Assembly: GCF_014132355.1 (NCBI RefSeq)
Contig: NZ_BLZO01000013.1
Location: 17,651-81,650 of the forward strand
DNA length: 64,000 nucleotides
Direction: 5' to 3'
Source of the DNA: Okeania sp. KiyG1
GTDB lineage: Bacteria > Cyanobacteriota > Cyanobacteriia > Cyanobacteriales > Microcoleaceae
In this document: piece after piece, positions 29,701 through 40,566 of the stretch
Position numbering within the stretch: the stretch's first letter is position 1
How the letters are laid out: each line of letters begins with the position of its first letter
The notes under the pieces: generated by a model
The model's database searches: none
What the model was told of the DNA's origin: nothing
What the model saw: the letters and a program-made list of their open reading frames with translations, nothing else
Translations under genes and position numbers: made by a program

Positions 29701-32700
29701 AAAATTTCCTGACGTTCACCTGGTAATGCCTTCTCTAATTGTTCTAAAATTTCTTGGTTTAGCTTCTGTTGGAGCACATTTTGTTGCTGTTTTTTTTCCT
29801 GTGGCAATAGTTCCCGCAGTAATGAACTTTTATTGAAATTACTCCACTTTTTGGCCAATAGCGACCAGTCTACAGATACAAAACCCACTTGTCCAGTTAG
29901 AGCTTGATTTCTTAATAGTTGCTCTAAGGCATACATTCCTTGTTTTGGAGTAATATTACTTATTCCACTGGTACGAATTCGATTCTGATGCTCAACTGCT
30001 AAACGAGTTGCCATGCCTCCAGATTTCCAAGCTCCCCAGTTGATACTTAATCCTGATAATCCCAGGCTTTGACGATAGCGAACTAAGGCATCCATAAAGG
30101 CATTGGCTGCGGCATAGTTTCCTTGACCTGATAAACCAATTAAGGCAGCCATTGAAGAGAAACAAACAAAGAAATCTAAGGGTATATTTTGAGTAAGCTG
30201 ATGTAAATTCCAAGTTCCTCTTACCTTTGATGCCATCACCTCAGTAAAATGCGACCAACTCATCTGTTCCAGAGTAGCGTCATCAAGCACTCCGGCTGCA
30301 TGAATAATGCCTTTGAGTGGAGGTAAAGATGTCTGGATTTGTTCGATAATTTTGGTTACAGCTTGTTCAACAGCAATATCTCCTAATAAAACTTTGACTT
30401 GAACTCCTGCTTGTTCTAATTTCTGTATGCTTTCTTGAGCTGCTTCTGTTGGAGCACGTCGCCCAGTTAAGACCAGATTTCTAGCTCCTTTTTCTACTAG
30501 CCATTGAGCTGTATGTAACCCTAAAGCTCCCATCCCTCCAGTAATCAAGTAAGTGGCATCAGATGCTAATGATAGGGGTTCAAAAGATGCTTGGGGAGAT
30601 TGCCGAACTAGAACTAAACGAGCTACATAGGTTTGTTCTCCCCGTAAGGCTAGATGGTCTTCTTCTGGCTTGGTTACTAGTAGCTGCAGTAGCGCTTCTA
30701 CTTCATTTTCTGGTGTTTGTGGATCTAAATCTACCAGTCCTCCCCACAGTTGTGGATGTTCTAAAGATATTACTCGACCGAATCCCCATAAGGGTGAGGT
30801 AGCTACTGTTAGTTTCTCTGAGTGAGATATGACTGCCTGAGTGCCTCTGGTGACTAGCCATAGTTGGGGAATATTGGTAGTTTTGAGCAAAGTCTGTAGT
30901 AGATACAAAATGCTGCCACATCCCCATTCTTGAGTTTCTTCTAGACTCTGAAGGCTTAAACATTCTGTAGTTGGAGCATCTAAACTCCACAAATGAATTA
31001 CTGTTGACAACGGCAATTGATTGGCTTCCTCAATAGCCTTATGGAGTTCTTCAAATTCTTCAGAAGCAGAAGGATTGAGTTGATATGTTCCTACTGCTCG
31101 TTTTTGATAGCTATCTGATCGATAAACTAGGCTGCATTCATGTCCTTGCTCTTGCAATTTTGGGGCTAATTTTTCTGCCAATCCGGTATTATCTGCAAAA
31201 ATCAACCAATGACTCAGTTTGATGCTGGTTTGAGCCTGAGTTTGAGGTAAAGATTGCCACTGTAGTTGATAGAACCAATCTTTAATTGTTGCGGTTGCTA
31301 ATTGTTGTTGATGTTGTTTAGCTAGTACTTCCAATATTTCGGGTAAAAGTTTAAGCTGTTCTGGTGAAAAGCTAGCAGATTTTTCCAGTTGTTGTGCTAG
31401 GGTTCGCGTTTCTCCTTGACTGAGCAGATTAACGATCGCCGTATTACTATGTTCTGATATCTGAGGACTCTGCTGGGAGTGTCCGTTTTCTTTGGTTTCT
31501 AGCCAATACCGTTCTCGTTGGAAGGGATATGTCGGCAAGGCTACTTTCTGACGAGTATAATCTCGGTCAAATCCAAGCCAATTAATTTTAGCCCCCTGTA
31601 CATATAACTGTCCTAAACTTGAGAGCATCTGCTGCCATTCTTCTACTCCAGGACGCAATGATGGCAACCAAATTCCTACCTCTTCTGGTAAACATTGAGA
31701 CCCCATGCCGAGTAATATTGGCTTGGGTCCAAGTTCCAGGAATAACTCACATCCTTCCTGATGCAGAGCGATCATACTCTGGGCAAACCGCACGGGTTGG
31801 CGCACATGATTGACCCAATATGTGGCCGAGGTAATCTCAGCATCTACCAGTTGGCCAGTGACATTGGATATCAGTGGTATCTTAGGCTTATGGTAGTTGA
31901 TTTCTTGTGCTACAGTTTCAAACTCTGCCAACATCGGTTCCATCAAATGGGAATGGAACCCATGAGATACTTGTAGTTGTTTAGTTTTGATTCCCGTAGA
32001 TTCGAGGTGTGTTGCGATCGCTCTTACTGCTTTAGACTCACCAGAAATTACTATACTTTGGGGACCATTGATGGCTGCTATGGCTACTTTTTCTTCCAGG
32101 GACATCTCCTTCAATGTTTCTTGGACTTTTAACTCTGAGGCCATGACGGAAACCATCTCACCACCAGCAGGTAATCCTTGCATTAACCTTCCTCTGGCAG
32201 CAATGAGTTTCAAGCCATCTTCTAAACTGAATACTCCTGCTACAGTAGCAGCTACATATTCGCCCACACTATGACCCATAACTACATCTGGTTTAATGCC
32301 CCAGGATTGCCAGAGTTGGCATAAGGCATATTCGATGGCAAATAGGCAGGGTTGGGTATAGGCTGTTTGGCTTAGTAGGGAGGAACCTGATGAGCCGTCT
32401 GCTGGATAGAGTACTTCTCCTAATGAGCTTTTCTGGAAGGTTTCTACAGTCTTGAGAAGCTCCTCACATTGGTTAATCGCTTCACGGAAAATTGGTGCTT
32501 GTTGATACAACTCCCTTCCCATGTTCACATATTGGGAACCTTGGCCTGTAAATAGGAAGGCAATTTTAGCTGCTGTAGTGTTATGGTCGTGTTTTCCTGA
32601 GTAAATTCCAGCTACTTCTTCTCTCTGTTGGTGCTGTTGGAGTTTTTCAACTAATTCTTGCTGGTTAGAGGCGACAACTGCTAGTCTGTGGTTGAAGTGA

Positions 32701-34253
32701 GTTCTTCCGGTATTAGCTGTATAGCAGATATCAGCTAACCCTAATGCTGGATGAGTAGTTAGATAATCTTGATAACTCCTGACTAACTCACCAAGAACCC
32801 TTTCTGTTTTCGCTGACAGTGTTAGCAGATGAACTGGACATTCTAGAACATCTTGACTTTTGACTTTTGACTTTTGAATTTTGAATTTTACTGGAGCCTC
32901 TTCCAAAACAACATGAGCATTAACCCCACCAAAACCAAAAGCACTCACTCCAGCACGTCTGGGAATTGTCTCTCCTAATTCTGTCTTTAATTGTTGCCAA
33001 TCTTGGGTTTCACGAACGATGTAAAATGGACTATTCTCTAGCTTAATGCGGGGATTTAATTGTTCAAAGTTAACCATTTTGGGCAATTTCCGATGCCTCA
33101 TTGCCAAAAGAACTTTGATAACCCCAGCAATTCCAGCCGCAGCTTCTAAATGTCCAATATTGGTCTTAACTGCTCCTAGACCACAATAGGGTTTTTCTGG
33201 TAAAGGTAACTCATACTGTTGATGCAGTTGTCTAAAGCTTCGTTTGAGACCATTAATTTCAATTGGGTCTCCCAATGGTGTACCTGTACCATGGGTTTCG
33301 ATATAAGATACAGTATTTGGGGGAACACCCGCTTTTGTATAGGCGGCTCCAATTGCTTTAGCTTGGGCATAAATATTGGGAGAAGTTAGAGTTCGTGCCT
33401 TCCCGCCATGATTAACCGCACTACCTTTGATTACACCATAAATATAATTCTTATCCTTTATTGCTTGCGCTAGAGGTTTTAGTAAGATCAGCCCTGCTCC
33501 TTCTCCCCTGACATAACCATCTGCTTCACTGTCAAATGTTTTACATTGACCATTAGGAGATAACATTCCTAGTTGACTGAAGGAGATATAACTGGTGGGG
33601 GAACACAATACACTAACTCCACCGACTAATGCCATCTCACATTCTTTTCCTTGGATGGCATTAACTGCTTGATGAAGTGCTACCAACGAACTAGAACAAG
33701 CTGTATCTATGGGAACACTTGGACCATGAAAATTGAAGAAGTAAGATATTCGATTGGGAATTATACAGGTGTAGGTTCCTGTTGCCGTATGTCCTTCAAT
33801 CAGGTTTTCATCCTGGTGTTGTAGTTGAGTGTAGTCATAGTTACAAGAACCTATAAATACTCCAACTTGGCTTCCAGACAGTTCCAATGGTGAATAGCCA
33901 GCATCCTCTAGACAAGACCAACTCAACTCTAGCATAATTCTTTGTTGAGGGTCCATCCTTTGTGCCTCTCTTGGGGAGATGCCGAAGAACTGAGCATCAA
34001 ATTGATCTACTGATTCCATCAGTCCTCCCCATTTACTAATAGTTGTCAGGGGGACTTCTGAATTGGGAGAATAATACTTTTCTACTTCCCACCTCTGTTG
34101 AGGAATTTCGGTGATACTATTGACTCCTTGTTCAAGGTTTTCCCAGAATTGGTTGTAGTTATTAGCTTCTGGAAAACGACAAGCAATACCAATAATTGCA
34201 ATGCTATTTTCTAATTGAGTTGCCGAAAAATCGGAATCAGTTTTTCTTAACAT
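23751..34253 (-). CDS. PKS-A: bimodular polyketide synthase, KS-AT-KR-ACP-KS-AT-DH-KR-ACP
   Basis: A 3500-residue protein. Module 1: KS (about 15-450, Cys186 in [23 protein letters not shown]), AT (about 560-880, Ser662 in GHSVGEY, HGFH, so malonyl), a Gln-rich linker, KR (about 1225-1420, LDD, Tyr1380), ACP (Ser1551 in GMDSL). Module 2: KS (about 1630-2055, Cys1803), AT (Ser2262, HAFH), DH (His2595 in [23 protein letters not shown]), KR (about 3105-3300, LDD, Tyr3255), ACP (Ser3416 in [10 protein letters not shown]). The acidic C-terminal tail ([19 protein letters not shown]) is a likely docking helix for PKS-B, whose start is 8 bp on. KS1 differs from the other KS domains and has no loading domain before it. 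This gene diverges from the plus-strand arm. Confidence 0.92.
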   Translation of the reverse strand: MLRKTDSDFSATQLENSIAIIGIACRFPEANNYNQFWENLEQGVNSITEIPQQRWEVEKYYSPNSEVPLTTISKWGGLMESVDQFDAQFFGISPREAQRMDPQQRIMLELSWSCLEDAGYSPLELSGSQVGVFIGSCNYDYTQLQHQDENLIEGHTATGTYTCIIPNRISYFFNFHGPSVPIDTACSSSLVALHQAVNAIQGKECEMALVGGVSVLCSPTSYISFSQLGMLSPNGQCKTFDSEADGYVRGEGAGLILLKPLAQAIKDKNYIYGVIKGSAVNHGGKARTLTSPNIYAQAKAIGAAYTKAGVPPNTVSYIETHGTGTPLGDPIEINGLKRSFRQLHQQYELPLPEKPYCGLGAVKTNIGHLEAAAGIAGVIKVLLAMRHRKLPKMVNFEQLNPRIKLENSPFYIVRETQDWQQLKTELGETIPRRAGVSAFGFGGVNAHVVLEEAPVKFKIQKSKVKSQDVLECPVHLLTLSAKTERVLGELVRSYQDYLTTHPALGLADICYTANTGRTHFNHRLAVVASNQQELVEKLQQHQQREEVAGIYSGKHDHNTTAAKIAFLFTGQGSQYVNMGRELYQQAPIFREAINQCEELLKTVETFQKSSLGEVLYPADGSSGSSLLSQTAYTQPCLFAIEYALCQLWQSWGIKPDVVMGHSVGEYVAATVAGVFSLEDGLKLIAARGRLMQGLPAGGEMVSVMASELKVQETLKEMSLEEKVAIAAINGPQSIVISGESKAVRAIATHLESTGIKTKQLQVSHGFHSHLMEPMLAEFETVAQEINYHKPKIPLISNVTGQLVDAEITSATYWVNHVRQPVRFAQSMIALHQEGCELFLELGPKPILLGMGSQCLPEEVGIWLPSLRPGVEEWQQMLSSLGQLYVQGAKINWLGFDRDYTRQKVALPTYPFQRERYWLETKENGHSQQSPQISEHSNTAIVNLLSQGETRTLAQQLEKSASFSPEQLKLLPEILEVLAKQHQQQLATATIKDWFYQLQWQSLPQTQAQTSIKLSHWLIFADNTGLAEKLAPKLQEQGHECSLVYRSDSYQKRAVGTYQLNPSASEEFEELHKAIEEANQLPLSTVIHLWSLDAPTTECLSLQSLEETQEWGCGSILYLLQTLLKTTNIPQLWLVTRGTQAVISHSEKLTVATSPLWGFGRVISLEHPQLWGGLVDLDPQTPENEVEALLQLLVTKPEEDHLALRGEQTYVARLVLVRQSPQASFEPLSLASDATYLITGGMGALGLHTAQWLVEKGARNLVLTGRRAPTEAAQESIQKLEQAGVQVKVLLGDIAVEQAVTKIIEQIQTSLPPLKGIIHAAGVLDDATLEQMSWSHFTEVMASKVRGTWNLHQLTQNIPLDFFVCFSSMAALIGLSGQGNYAAANAFMDALVRYRQSLGLSGLSINWGAWKSGGMATRLAVEHQNRIRTSGISNITPKQGMYALEQLLRNQALTGQVGFVSVDWSLLAKKWSNFNKSSLLRELLPQEKKQQQNVLQQKLNQEILEQLEKALPGERQEILTEYIRDQVARVLGLSSSQLPEVNFGLMEMGMDSLTTVELKNRLQAQLEITLPTTVAIEYPTIAKLSQYIFEEVMEWQSIENSSRNLSDVEDVLEEESEALAEAKLEMMDLARNEAIAIIGIGCRFPGNVNTPEKFWQLLANGEDAVIEIPPQRWDIDYFYHPDPDTPGKMYIRHASLVEEVDQFDTEFFGISPREANSLDPQQRFLLEVTWEALERAGINPQKLENTQTGVFLGMGQNDYANLSLNHLENISSYDGTGNPFCFAPGRLSYFLGLQGPSLVIDTACSASLVAVHQACQSLRQHESNLALAGGVQLILSPQITTALSKLKALSPDGKCKTFDAAADGYGRGEGCGMVVLKRLSDAVKDGDRIWAVIRGSAVNHDGPSSGLTVPNKLAQEKLIQQALKAAKVEPSQVSYVEAHGTGTSLGDPMEVRALASVFEQGRNQENPLRIGSVKTNIGHLEAAAGIAGLIKVVLQLQHQKFAPHLNFVNPNPYIDWENLSLEVPTQLIPWSSSDSKRVGGVSSFAISGTNAHVVLEEAPVKFKSQNSKVKIKDVPERPVHLLTLSAKTEIALAELVSSYLHYLENYPELKLEDVCYTANTGRADFKHRLAVIASESQELAEKLLSVKTGEEVIGLLSGQTSQNPPKIAFLFTGQGSQYVNMGRELYETQPTFRKTLEQCDQILQSYLEYPLLKVLYPQDEQLSSSSLFDQTAYTQPALFAIKYALFKLWESWGIKPNVVMGHSVGEYVAATVAGVFSLEDGLKLIASRGKLMQQLPSGGEMVSLMASESKVRELIAPYAEKVAIAAVNGPSSVVISGEGEAIAAIVSAVESDGVKTKQLQVSHAFHSPLMEPMLAEFEVLAKQITYYQPKIQLISNVTGTKADNSIATANYWVNHIRQPVKFAASMETLHQQGSEVFLEIGPKPILLGMGRQCLPEDIGVWLPSLRPGKILLPSPFPRGKPEDASLFKDGKPKDASLLRGEWQQMLSSLGQLYVQGAQVDWSGFYQDYSHEKVILPTYPFQRQRYWVETARDWHRKATSTTKLHPLIDQKFQSPLAKEIFFESHFSTQNLPFLSDHCIYEQVVVPGASHISLLLAAASFTLPTNEYQLENILFPQALAIPEQGTKTVQVALTPQDNSYAFQVISCENSLDLPTHELSNNGNQGSSCSVHATGKLVTVKAEPSLIPLEEIQARCPKQIENTEVYEHLWNRQIQLGESFRWIDKIWLGEGEVLCQMRVPKTILDVTKYQLHPALIDSCFQSIIALDLSQFDDNNETFVPFSVEKFIFYNRPQSGLLWCSTRVLQDKQAEEQLKADIQLFDQDGQLVAQVTGFECRKANPETLLMTLGSDLSHWFYQINWQALPLPSTARSNQNETGNWLIFALTNEWVELMSQQLSKKGYNCIWVSPGSEYQKLGDRHYQINPTIVQQFRQLLQDNTDIKGILHLWGVNETSVPIGIQELQTAQELGCAAVLHLVQALTQAGLTHVVPMWLVTQGTQSVFDEADVVQPQQGSIWGLGRVIRLEQPEISCFRVDLDPNSPITEAIPSLVDELLSNNDEDQIAIRQGIRYVARLVRQPKQKVTSQQLSIQSEACYLITGGLGALGLEVAQWLVAQGAKHLILIGRSSPNQMARETIEKLEQAGSQVSVLSGDISEQPDAVRIINHIQDSLPPLKGVIHAAGVLDDGLVQNLSWQKFTKVMAPKVAGTWHLHQRTKDLPLDFFVCFSSMASILGNSGQGNYAAANAFMDALAYYRQGQGLPGLSINWGPWASVGMAARLGDEHLTRWHNLGLQPIDVREGIQALEEVLKLGVAQVGVMPINWSQWFQVQTGITVPMLGNLAQKQSKQSQDGWLIQQLEAVSPEQRRQLLVQEVRRLVAQVLEVADPERIDFQGGLFDLGIDSLMLAELRNRLQLSLGCSLSVTALFNYSNIYDLVDYLACEVLDTISFEEEELEDASTVELNSTEDLTELSTDELAALLADELYEG
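26757..26856. repeat. Repeat-derived insert after AT2 of PKS-A
   Basis: Direct repeats (AAAAGCGAAGCATCC...TGGCTTCCC twice) and the hairpin CCCCCTTGGAAAGGGGG are inserted between SLRPG and EWQQ. AT domains of PKS-A module 1 and PKS-B have no insert there, so it is an in-frame gain of about 30 residues. Related inserts lie in PKS-C and PKS-D. Confidence 0.75.
28044..28078. repeat. Heptamer STRR in second KS-AT linker of PKS-A
   Basis: Five heptamers of the AATTTTG/ACTTTTG type encode a Lys/Ser/Gln-rich peptide just after EEAP. Same location as the repeats in all other modules. Confidence 0.75.
32853..32887. repeat. Heptamer STRR in first KS-AT linker of PKS-A
   Basis: Five heptamers (TTGACTT x3, TTGAATT x2) encode [12 protein letters not shown] on the minus strand between EEAP and the AT linker. 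Confidence 0.75.
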
Positions 34254-34337
34254 CTTTGATTTTATATTGATAGCTATAGTTACTAATGGGCCATGAACAG
34301 CAGTCTCTGATTCAAGTCAAGCAATAGACATCTCCAG

Positions 34338-34487
34338 AAAAGAGGCAACAGGCAATGTGGAAAATCTTCTGGCTGTAAAAAAGGTCAAGTTCGTAGCAAA
34401 AGAAAAGGATACCCAATAGCGAAAAAAGGAAAAGGTAAATTTGAAAGCAAAAAAAAAACACAAAAAAGGCGTAATCAGCTTAATTAA
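34338..34487 (+). pseudogene. Lysine-rich open fragment, possible transposase tail
   Basis: An open frame without ATG gives about 50 residues, over a third Lys/Arg (CKKGQVRSKRKG, KKGKGKF, KKKTQKRRNQLN) with two Cys. It resembles the basic tail of a nucleic-acid-binding or transposase protein. It lies in the divergent region between the two PKS arms, among other mobile relics. Function not assignable. Confidence 0.25.
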
Positions 34488-34634
34488 TCTCAATATTTGT
34501 TTTTCATATCTGTTGTATAGTCTAAGTTTTTTTCCCTCCTTTGCTTGATTTTATTTTCAACTATTTAATCTAAACTCCAGATATAAAAATTGTACCCGAA
34601 CTTCTCACAAAAAAATAATCCCTAACCTCAAAAG

Positions 34635-34770
34635 CTTACAGCAGTTTTCATGTGGGTAGACCACAGTAGGGGCGTTAGCGGCCGTTTGCTGACGCATAGC
34701 TGACGAATGGTGCCCCTACAGGGTTTTCGTTATGACGATGTGGTTCATCAATCAGCAAAAGCGCTGTAAG
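34635..34770. repeat. MITE-like inverted repeat in divergent region
   Basis: CTTACAGCAGTTTT at 34635 pairs with AAAAGCGCTGTAAG ending at 34770 (one internal mismatch). The 136-bp interval contains no gene and has a second dyad (AGTAGGGGC ... GCCCCTACAG). It is likely a small non-autonomous element. Confidence 0.5.
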
Positions 34771-34846
34771 CAGGACTTACGCAAAAGACATAGGTATAGA
34801 AGGCGTTGCATATTTGTAGGATGAATGATAGGTTGAGAGAGAGAAA

Positions 34847-34936
34847 ATGAAAGAGAAAAGCATGAAATGTCCAGAGTGCCAATCTAATGTTATTGGCTTT
34901 CGAGGTATAGAGAGGGCTAGTAACTGTTGCTCATAA
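34847..34936 (+). pseudogene. IS1-type InsA N-terminal fragment
   Basis: A 29-codon frame includes MKCPECQSNVIGF, which matches the zinc-finger start of IS1 InsA-type proteins, then degenerates and stops. Only the first ~12 residues are recognisable. It is a relic in the promoter region of the dehydrogenase-like gene. Confidence 0.4.
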
Positions 34937-34975
34937 TCTGGTATAATCTCCAATCATCTATTCTATGCTACTTGG

Positions 34976-35200
34976 ATTCAAATTGGATGGGTTAAAACTT
35001 ATGAAATCTTGCCAGATAATGTCAATCTGTCGTCTGTAACTATTAGTCGAAAAGCAAGCCGTTGGTTTTGAGCTTTAAAGTAGAAAGAGAATCTCAAATT
35101 ACTGAGAAGTCATATAGATGTAGTTGGTGTAGATTGTAGATTTAGGTGTAAAATCACTGGCCACACTATCTACTGGTATAATATCGTTGGCAACATTAAC
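34976..35200 (+). pseudogene. IS200/IS605-family TnpB fragment
   Basis: GWVKTYEILP, SSVTISRKASRWF and, in a shifted frame, DVVGVD correspond to the central region and RuvC-I motif of TnpB. In-frame TGA and TAG after RWF, plus frame changes, show that it is dead. It explains the untranslated stretch before the dehydrogenase-like gene. Confidence 0.55.
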
Positions 35201-35353
35201 TGTTTTTTCCTTGCTTATGGGCAATGCACACAATCACAGAGAGGTTCCATAGTCGTTTCAACTATGTTAGAGACAATATTCATATTATCATTCCCACACT
35301 TTCTTGATAAACTACTAAAAGTTTTTACTCAATATTCACTCAAGGAGAATTTG

Positions 35354-37059
35354 ATGAAATCACTTACAAGTTTATTACTCAATTCAGCTAATAAAACAAG
35401 TTTCTTAGGAAACTTATTAACAGGTACAGTACGAGGAGACTTGGTTTTCCCTTTCCCAGCTCAAGAAAAAGAAGATGAAATTATTGGCACCGAAATCACG
35501 GCTAAACTCGAAGCTTTACTCAAAGATAAAGTCGATCGTACTCAAGTAGATACAACCCAAAGCTTGCCGGATGGTTTATTCGACGAACTCCGGGATGGAG
35601 GGTTTATGAACCTGCGAGACCCAGTTGATTATAGTGGACTCGGATTATCTAGTTTCAATACTTTCCGTCTGATTAAACAAGCAGCAGAATACTCAACTAC
35701 GGTTGCCCTCGCTATGGCAGTTCAAACCTCAATTGGTATTGGAGGTTATCTGAAATATATACCCGAGGGGTCTCTTCGTGATTTTGTACTCAAACACACT
35801 AAGAAGCGATCGATTTCCGGTAATGCCGATGCTGAACCAGTAGGGGCGTCCCATCCAAAACGTTTTACAACAGCCACTCTGACTGAAGATAGTACAGCCT
35901 ATATACTCAACGGAAAGAAACTGTATATTTCTAATGCGTCTATAGCTGATATTCTTATTGTTTCTGCAAGGGTTTGCGAACAGGAACAAGAAATTACTCG
36001 TCTGTTTTTTATCGAAACTTCATCCCCAGGTTTTCAAGTGACAGCAAAGCACGAGTACATGGGTTTAAAAGGATTTCCCTCTGTAGAGATTCAACTTAAT
36101 AATGTCCGCGTGCCCAAAGAGCAAGTATTAGTTGAACCGCCATTGGAAGGTTTAACACTCTCTAGTCACCTAACCCTAATGTTGGGGCGTATATATATGC
36201 AAGTCGCTCCCAGTGTAGCTATTGGTGAGCTTTGTACTAAATGGATGCGTGATTATCTCAAGAGACGTTCGAGTATTGACTTACCTCTAGAGAAATATGA
36301 GGCACTCCAAAATATAGTGGCATTGTCTTTAGCAGAAGTTTTTGCCATGCAAACTGTTGCCGAGTGGTCAGTGCTAACAGAGGATCAAAGGAATGATTTG
36401 GAACCTAAGTTAGAGCAAGTTGTTGCCAGAAATATATGTGCTAATACCTGTTGGCGTATTCTAGATCGAACCATGTCTCTGATGGCAACAGAAGGATATG
36501 AGACTGCTCAAAGTAAGAAAGCGCGTGGAGTTACAGCCATTCCTGTTGAGTGTTGTTTGAGAGACGCAAGGGCTTTGCGGACTCAGTGTGGATCTGACTT
36601 TTGTTAGATTGTTTGTTTGCACAAATGATTATTTTTCCGATTTTTTACCAAAAAAATAATGATTTGAATGTCAATCCAGTAAGTGAGAGTCAAGATGCCA
36701 TTCTTGATAGCTTATCAGATAGAAATAAAGCACACTGGCATTTTCTAGTTGAAGAAAGTGTTTCCTTGGCAAATATTTGTCAAAATTTGGTCAAAAAATA
36801 TCCTAATCCGGGAGATTTATATCCAAAAGAAGAGAAGATGATCCTCACAACACAGATGGCCAGTGAATTAATGACAATATCTCTTGTCCTGTCTAAGGCA
36901 GCATCCCTTGAAGCAACTCTTCAACCTAATCCACAAGATATGGCGGACATTTATTGCACGGCGGCAAAATACCGTATCTCTGACTTGAAAAACAAACTCC
37001 TAGCAGAAGAACATCCAAATTACCAAGGTGTCTTTCAGGATTGGCTAAGTATTGATTAA
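35354..37059 (+). CDS. Acyl-CoA dehydrogenase-like enzyme with C-terminal helical extension, one frame break
   Basis: The start at 35354 (MKSLTSLLLNSANK) has AAGGAG six bases upstream; a longer frame from 35264 lacks this. The first frame runs to 36607 and contains FDELRDGGFMNLRDPVDYSGLGLS, SGNADAEPVGASHPKR, LNGKKLYISNA and HEYMGLKGFPSVEIQLNNVRVP, typical of FAD-dependent acyl-CoA dehydrogenases. At 36595-36601 the tract GACTTTTG needs one more T; then DFLLD joins to a helical C-terminal part (DRNKAHWHFLVEES, MASELMTISLVLSKAASLEAT). The restored length is exactly 569 codons. A role in oxidising an acyl thioester (starter or extender unit) is inferred from its position at the head of the plus-strand arm. 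It may be inactive if the break is real. Confidence 0.75.
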
Positions 37060-37077
37060 ACCGATAATCAATTATTG

Positions 37078-37118
37078 ATGGGGTAGAAAAGCTGTGTTCA
37101 GAAAACTTTTCACCCCAT
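37078..37118. terminator. Imperfect hairpin after the dehydrogenase-like gene
   Basis: ATGGGGTAGAAAAG pairs with CTTTTCACCCCAT, with one bulge and a 14-nt loop, 20 bp after the stop at 37059. No strong T-run follows, so termination is uncertain; it could also be a relic of a small element. Confidence 0.4.
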
Positions 37119-37324
37119 TGGTTTGGACAAAGATGAGCACTTATTGACCACGTAAGTAACTAAGCGTTTCTCCCCTGGAGTATCTTCCCAATTTTCCATA
37201 ACCTCTCTTCAACCTAAGTACAGGACAAAAACTGTAAGGAGTAAGGCAATCTCAGCATTGGGGAAAAGACGATGAAATGCTTCGATAAATCTAATCCTCT
37301 CATTGCTGCTGCTATTTCCTTGCC

Positions 37325-37567
37325 AATTATGAACTAGTTCTAGTTGATAATCAATCGGTCAAACCCCATATCCGAAGTTTTGGTCTCCTCTCTCCTAGCG
37401 GTGGGTTCAATAATGGATAATGGATAATTGATAATTACTTCTCCCTAAAAGGAAGAGGATTGAATAAAAGGAAAAAATTTATTTTTCCCCTTAAAAGAGG
37501 AGGCTTTAAACCTGAATTATTTAATTCTTCGGTAAAAATGGTATTGAAGGCCATGCGACAAACTTAA
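37325..37567 (+). pseudogene. CYP110-like P450 C-terminal relic, split by a repeat
   Basis: 37325-37405 encodes NYELVLVDNQSVKPH..SFG.LSPSGG, matching the last part of the P450s at 37637 and 40567. 37535-37567 encodes KMVLKAMRQT and a stop, the exact C-terminus. Between them 129 bp of the dispersed TAATTA/CCCCTT repeat is inserted. The rest of the gene is gone. This shows that a further P450 once stood here. Confidence 0.75.
37406..37534. repeat. Dispersed TAATTA / CCCCTT repeat, copy 2 (inside P450 relic)
   Basis: Same block order as 1097-1280 (TAATTGATAATTA, CTCCCTAAAAGGAAGAGG, TTGAATAAAAGGAAAA, CCCCTTAAAAGAGGAGGC, AATTCTTCGGTA). It lies exactly between codons that are adjacent in the intact P450s, so its boundaries are known to within a few bases. 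Confidence 0.75.
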
Positions 37568-37636
37568 CGAATTTTTGAGACCTTTAGTATTAGTATTAAA
37601 ATAAAATAGACAAAACTCAAGTAACCTCCATTCAAC

Positions 37637-39013
37637 ATGATGAAACTACCTGATATTCCCAAGGCTCCCCATTGGTTACAGAAATTTCAGTATTTTACTG
37701 ACCCCATCGGCTATCTGGAAAGTAATCGCGAACTCTATGGTGATATTTTTTATACACCAATCTCCGATGATTTCAAGCGGCTATTGTTAGTTAGCCATCC
37801 AGAGGCATTAAAACAACTATTTACTGGAGAGGGCAAAGGATTTGAGGGTAAGCCTTTTGTACAACTGCAATTTCTATTAGGAGATCGATCGGTAGTATGT
37901 CTGGAAGGTGATGCTCACAGACGAGAACGGAAATTATTAATGCCTTGTTTTCAGGAAAAGAGGATAGGAGCTTATGGACAAATTATCTGCGATCTGACAG
38001 AGCAAGTATTTAGTCAGTTAACCCCTGGTACAACTTTTTCTGCCTGTAGTGTTGTCGGGGAAATTACTCTAGATATAAACTTAAATATTGTCTTTGGTCT
38101 CAACGAGGGAAAATCTTTTCAGAAACTTAAACAACTGATTACTGATTTATTTAATTCCTTCACCTCTCCGTTAATTTCCAGTGTGATTTTGTTCCCTTCC
38201 TTGAGAAAGGATTTGGGTGCTTGGAGTCCCTGGGGATACATTCGTCGCTTAATAGATCAAATTGACGAATTGCTCTACACTGAAATCCGCAATCTCCGTG
38301 AACAAGACAATCCAGGCCGTACTGATATATTGGGCTTACTCCTGTCAGCAAAAGATGAAGAAGGTCAAGGCATGAGTGATCGACAATTACGTGATGAGTT
38401 ACTTACCCTAATTTTTGCTGGATATGACTCAACAAGAAATGCTGTATGTTGGGCTTTATACTGGATTCACCTGCATCCTGAAGTCCGCGAAAAGTTGCTC
38501 CATGAATTGGATACCCTGGATGGGTGTCCAGAGGCAATGACTATTTTTAAGCTACCATATCTCACTGCTGCGTGCAATGAAAGTTTGCGGATTTGTCCAG
38601 TTGCATTTATTAACGTCACACGGGAAGTAAAAGAGCCAGTAGAACTCATGGGTTATCAATTAGAACCGGGTACAGGGGTGTATGCTTCTATATATTTAAC
38701 TCATCACCGTGAAGATTTATACCCAGACTCGAGGAAATTTAAACCCGAAAGATTTTTAGAAAGGCAATATACCCCCTATGAGTTTATACCTTTTGGGGGT
38801 GGTTCCCGTCGTTGTATTGGGGATAATTTAGCGCTCTTGGAGATGAAGTTGATACTGGCAACCGTCCTCGAGAATTATCAACTCGCTCTAGTTAATAATC
38901 AACAGGTCAAAGTCCAGGGACGAAATCAATGGGTCAAATTCGATAGACGAGCTTCTAGTACTTCTCCTAGTGGTGGACTAAAAATGGTATTGAAGAGTAA
39001 GCGACAAACTTAA
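37637..39013 (+). CDS. Cytochrome P450, CYP110-like (P450-a)
   Basis: A 458-residue soluble P450 starting MMKLPDIPKAPHWLQKFQYF. The I-helix AGYDST has the acid-alcohol pair for O2 activation; the K-helix motif is ESLR; the heme loop is FIPFGGGSRRCIG with Cys393 as the iron ligand. The N-terminal region (TDPIGYLESNRELYGDIF, LLGDRSVVCLEGDAHRRERKLLMPCF) matches cyanobacterial CYP110 enzymes. It presumably hydroxylates or otherwise oxidises the polyketide or its acyl precursor; the substrate is unknown. The tail (KMVLKSKRQT) is the same as in the relic upstream, pointing to local duplication. There is no strong ribosome binding site before the ATG. Confidence 0.92.
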   Translation: MMKLPDIPKAPHWLQKFQYFTDPIGYLESNRELYGDIFYTPISDDFKRLLLVSHPEALKQLFTGEGKGFEGKPFVQLQFLLGDRSVVCLEGDAHRRERKLLMPCFQEKRIGAYGQIICDLTEQVFSQLTPGTTFSACSVVGEITLDINLNIVFGLNEGKSFQKLKQLITDLFNSFTSPLISSVILFPSLRKDLGAWSPWGYIRRLIDQIDELLYTEIRNLREQDNPGRTDILGLLLSAKDEEGQGMSDRQLRDELLTLIFAGYDSTRNAVCWALYWIHLHPEVREKLLHELDTLDGCPEAMTIFKLPYLTAACNESLRICPVAFINVTREVKEPVELMGYQLEPGTGVYASIYLTHHREDLYPDSRKFKPERFLERQYTPYEFIPFGGGSRRCIGDNLALLEMKLILATVLENYQLALVNNQQVKVQGRNQWVKFDRRASSTSPSGGLKMVLKSKRQT

Positions 39014-39105
39014 TCAGTTTTTGAGACCTCTAATACCAATTTGATAGATAAATGTTTGCTACATTTTCTTGAGCGGGAGAGTAGGGGAGTGGGGAGTAGG
39101 GGAGA

Positions 39106-39230
39106 ATTCAATAATTGATAATTGATAATTATCTCTCCCTAAAAGTAAGAGGATTGAATAAAAGGAAAAAATTTATTTTTTCCCCTTTAAAGGGGAGGCT
39201 TTAAACCTGAATTATGTAATTATTTAATTA
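39106..39230. repeat. Dispersed TAATTA / CCCCTT repeat, copy 3
   Basis: TTCAATAATTGATAATTG, CTCCCTAAAAGTAAGAGG, TTGAATAAAAGGAAAA, then CCCCTTTAAAGGGGAGGC and AATTATGTAATTATTTAATTA. Third copy, in the spacer after P450-a. No gene between 39014 and the IS5-type element. Confidence 0.65.
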
Positions 39231-39346
39231 GGGTTTGCGCTCAAAAGTCTTTTGCTAGGGGTAGGAGACAGGAGAAATGGAAATTATAGAGGAGGTAGTC
39301 GTAAAAATTGTCCCAAGATTTTTCTGCCATAATCATCCCAAAATAC

Positions 39347-40287
39347 TAGGGCGTGTCATCAATTAAATAGGTTGACACTAAATGTATAGTATGCTTATGA
39401 AAAATAACATCCATAGGACTGCTCTAAATGACTAGACGTTATGCCTTGCGCATAGGATCAATGGGAAAGGATTCAAAATTTATTACCAGGGCGTGAAGGA
39501 ACTGTCGGAAGGAAAGCATTGGACAACCGCCTCTTTGTGGAAGCTGTTTTATACAGATATAGAGCCGGAATTCCGAACCAGAGACTTACCAGAAAGATTC
39601 GGGGACTTCCGCGTTGTCCATACCCGTTTTAGTCGTTGGAGGCACTCAGGGGTATGGGAAAGAGTATTTCAAGCTAAGGCTGAAGATGCAGATAATGAGT
39701 ATGCCCGGAATTGATGCCACTATTGTTCGTGCTCATCAACATAGTGCCGGAGCGAAAGACAGTAGTGCAGAACAGGAAGACATTGGCCTAAGCATTGGGG
39801 GATTGAGTACGAAAATACATAGTGTAGTAGATGCCTTGGGTAATCCCACACACTTTTTTTAACTCCAGGTCAGGCTTCTGACGAATGATGGAGCAGATGT
39901 TTTATTACCGATAGTAGAAGCGGAAGCAGTTTGGGCTGAATTACGCTTATGATGCTCAAGAGAGGGTAATTGAGCCTTTAACCAACAGAGGAATAGAGGT
40001 AGTAATTCCCTCCAAAAAAAACCGCGCGTGAACTCCGTAACTACGATGAGAGTTTGTACAAAGCGCGTCATCTCATCGAAAATTTCTTCGCTAAACTCAA
40101 AAAGTACCCTCGCGTTGGCGGAGCCTAGCGGCAGCTATATCGTCACAAGATATGACAAGCATTCAGTAAACTTTCTGGAAGGAATTCCTACAGGTAGCCT
40201 CAATCATTTTATTGGCATAGCGATCGCTATCGTTCTAGAGCATACAATACCAATTTTGTCAATCCCTTTAATTGATGACACACCCTA
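39347..40287. mobile_element. Decayed IS5-family insertion sequence
   Basis: The ends TAGGGCGTGTCATCAATTAAA and TTTAATTGATGACACACCCTA form inverted repeats (one mismatch); the outer TA on each side may be the target duplication. The 941-bp element contains only a broken transposase. Confidence 0.75.
39428..40250 (+). pseudogene. IS5-family transposase, several frameshifts
   Basis: Pieces in different frames can be ordered: MTRRYALR, then DQWERIQNLLPGREG, LFVEAVLYRYRAGIP, LPERFGDFRVVHTRFSRW, HSGVWERVFQ, IDATIVRAHQHSAGAK (catalytic Asp), GGLSTKIHSVVDALGNP, and the Glu-region relic LIENFFAKLK. At least four frame changes are needed. The element cannot make its own transposase. Confidence 0.75.
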
Positions 40288-40428
40288 GGTTTATGCAGCT
40301 CTTTAGGCCGAAAAGCTTGCACTTTTTTCGACCAAAAAAGGCTGAAACCAATATAAGTCAATACTCTGATATTTAATCAGCAAGCTCTAATTATTAATTA
40401 TTCGGTAAAAATAAGAATAATTAACAAT

Positions 40429-40452
40429 ATGATGAAACTACCTGATAATCCA
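40429..40452 (+). pseudogene. P450 N-terminal fragment
   Basis: ATGATGAAACTACCTGATAA repeats the first eight codons (MMKLPDNP) of the CYP110-like genes, 138 bp before the real start of P450-b, and then diverges. It is a duplication or deletion scar. Confidence 0.5.
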
Positions 40453-40566
40453 ATATTGTTCAGATAAGATCAAAACTCATAAGGTATAGAACCATTAGAT
40501 AAACTTTTGAGATTACAGAACTGCCAAAAAAAATCTTTAACTAAACCGTATTGCCTAATAATCCTA

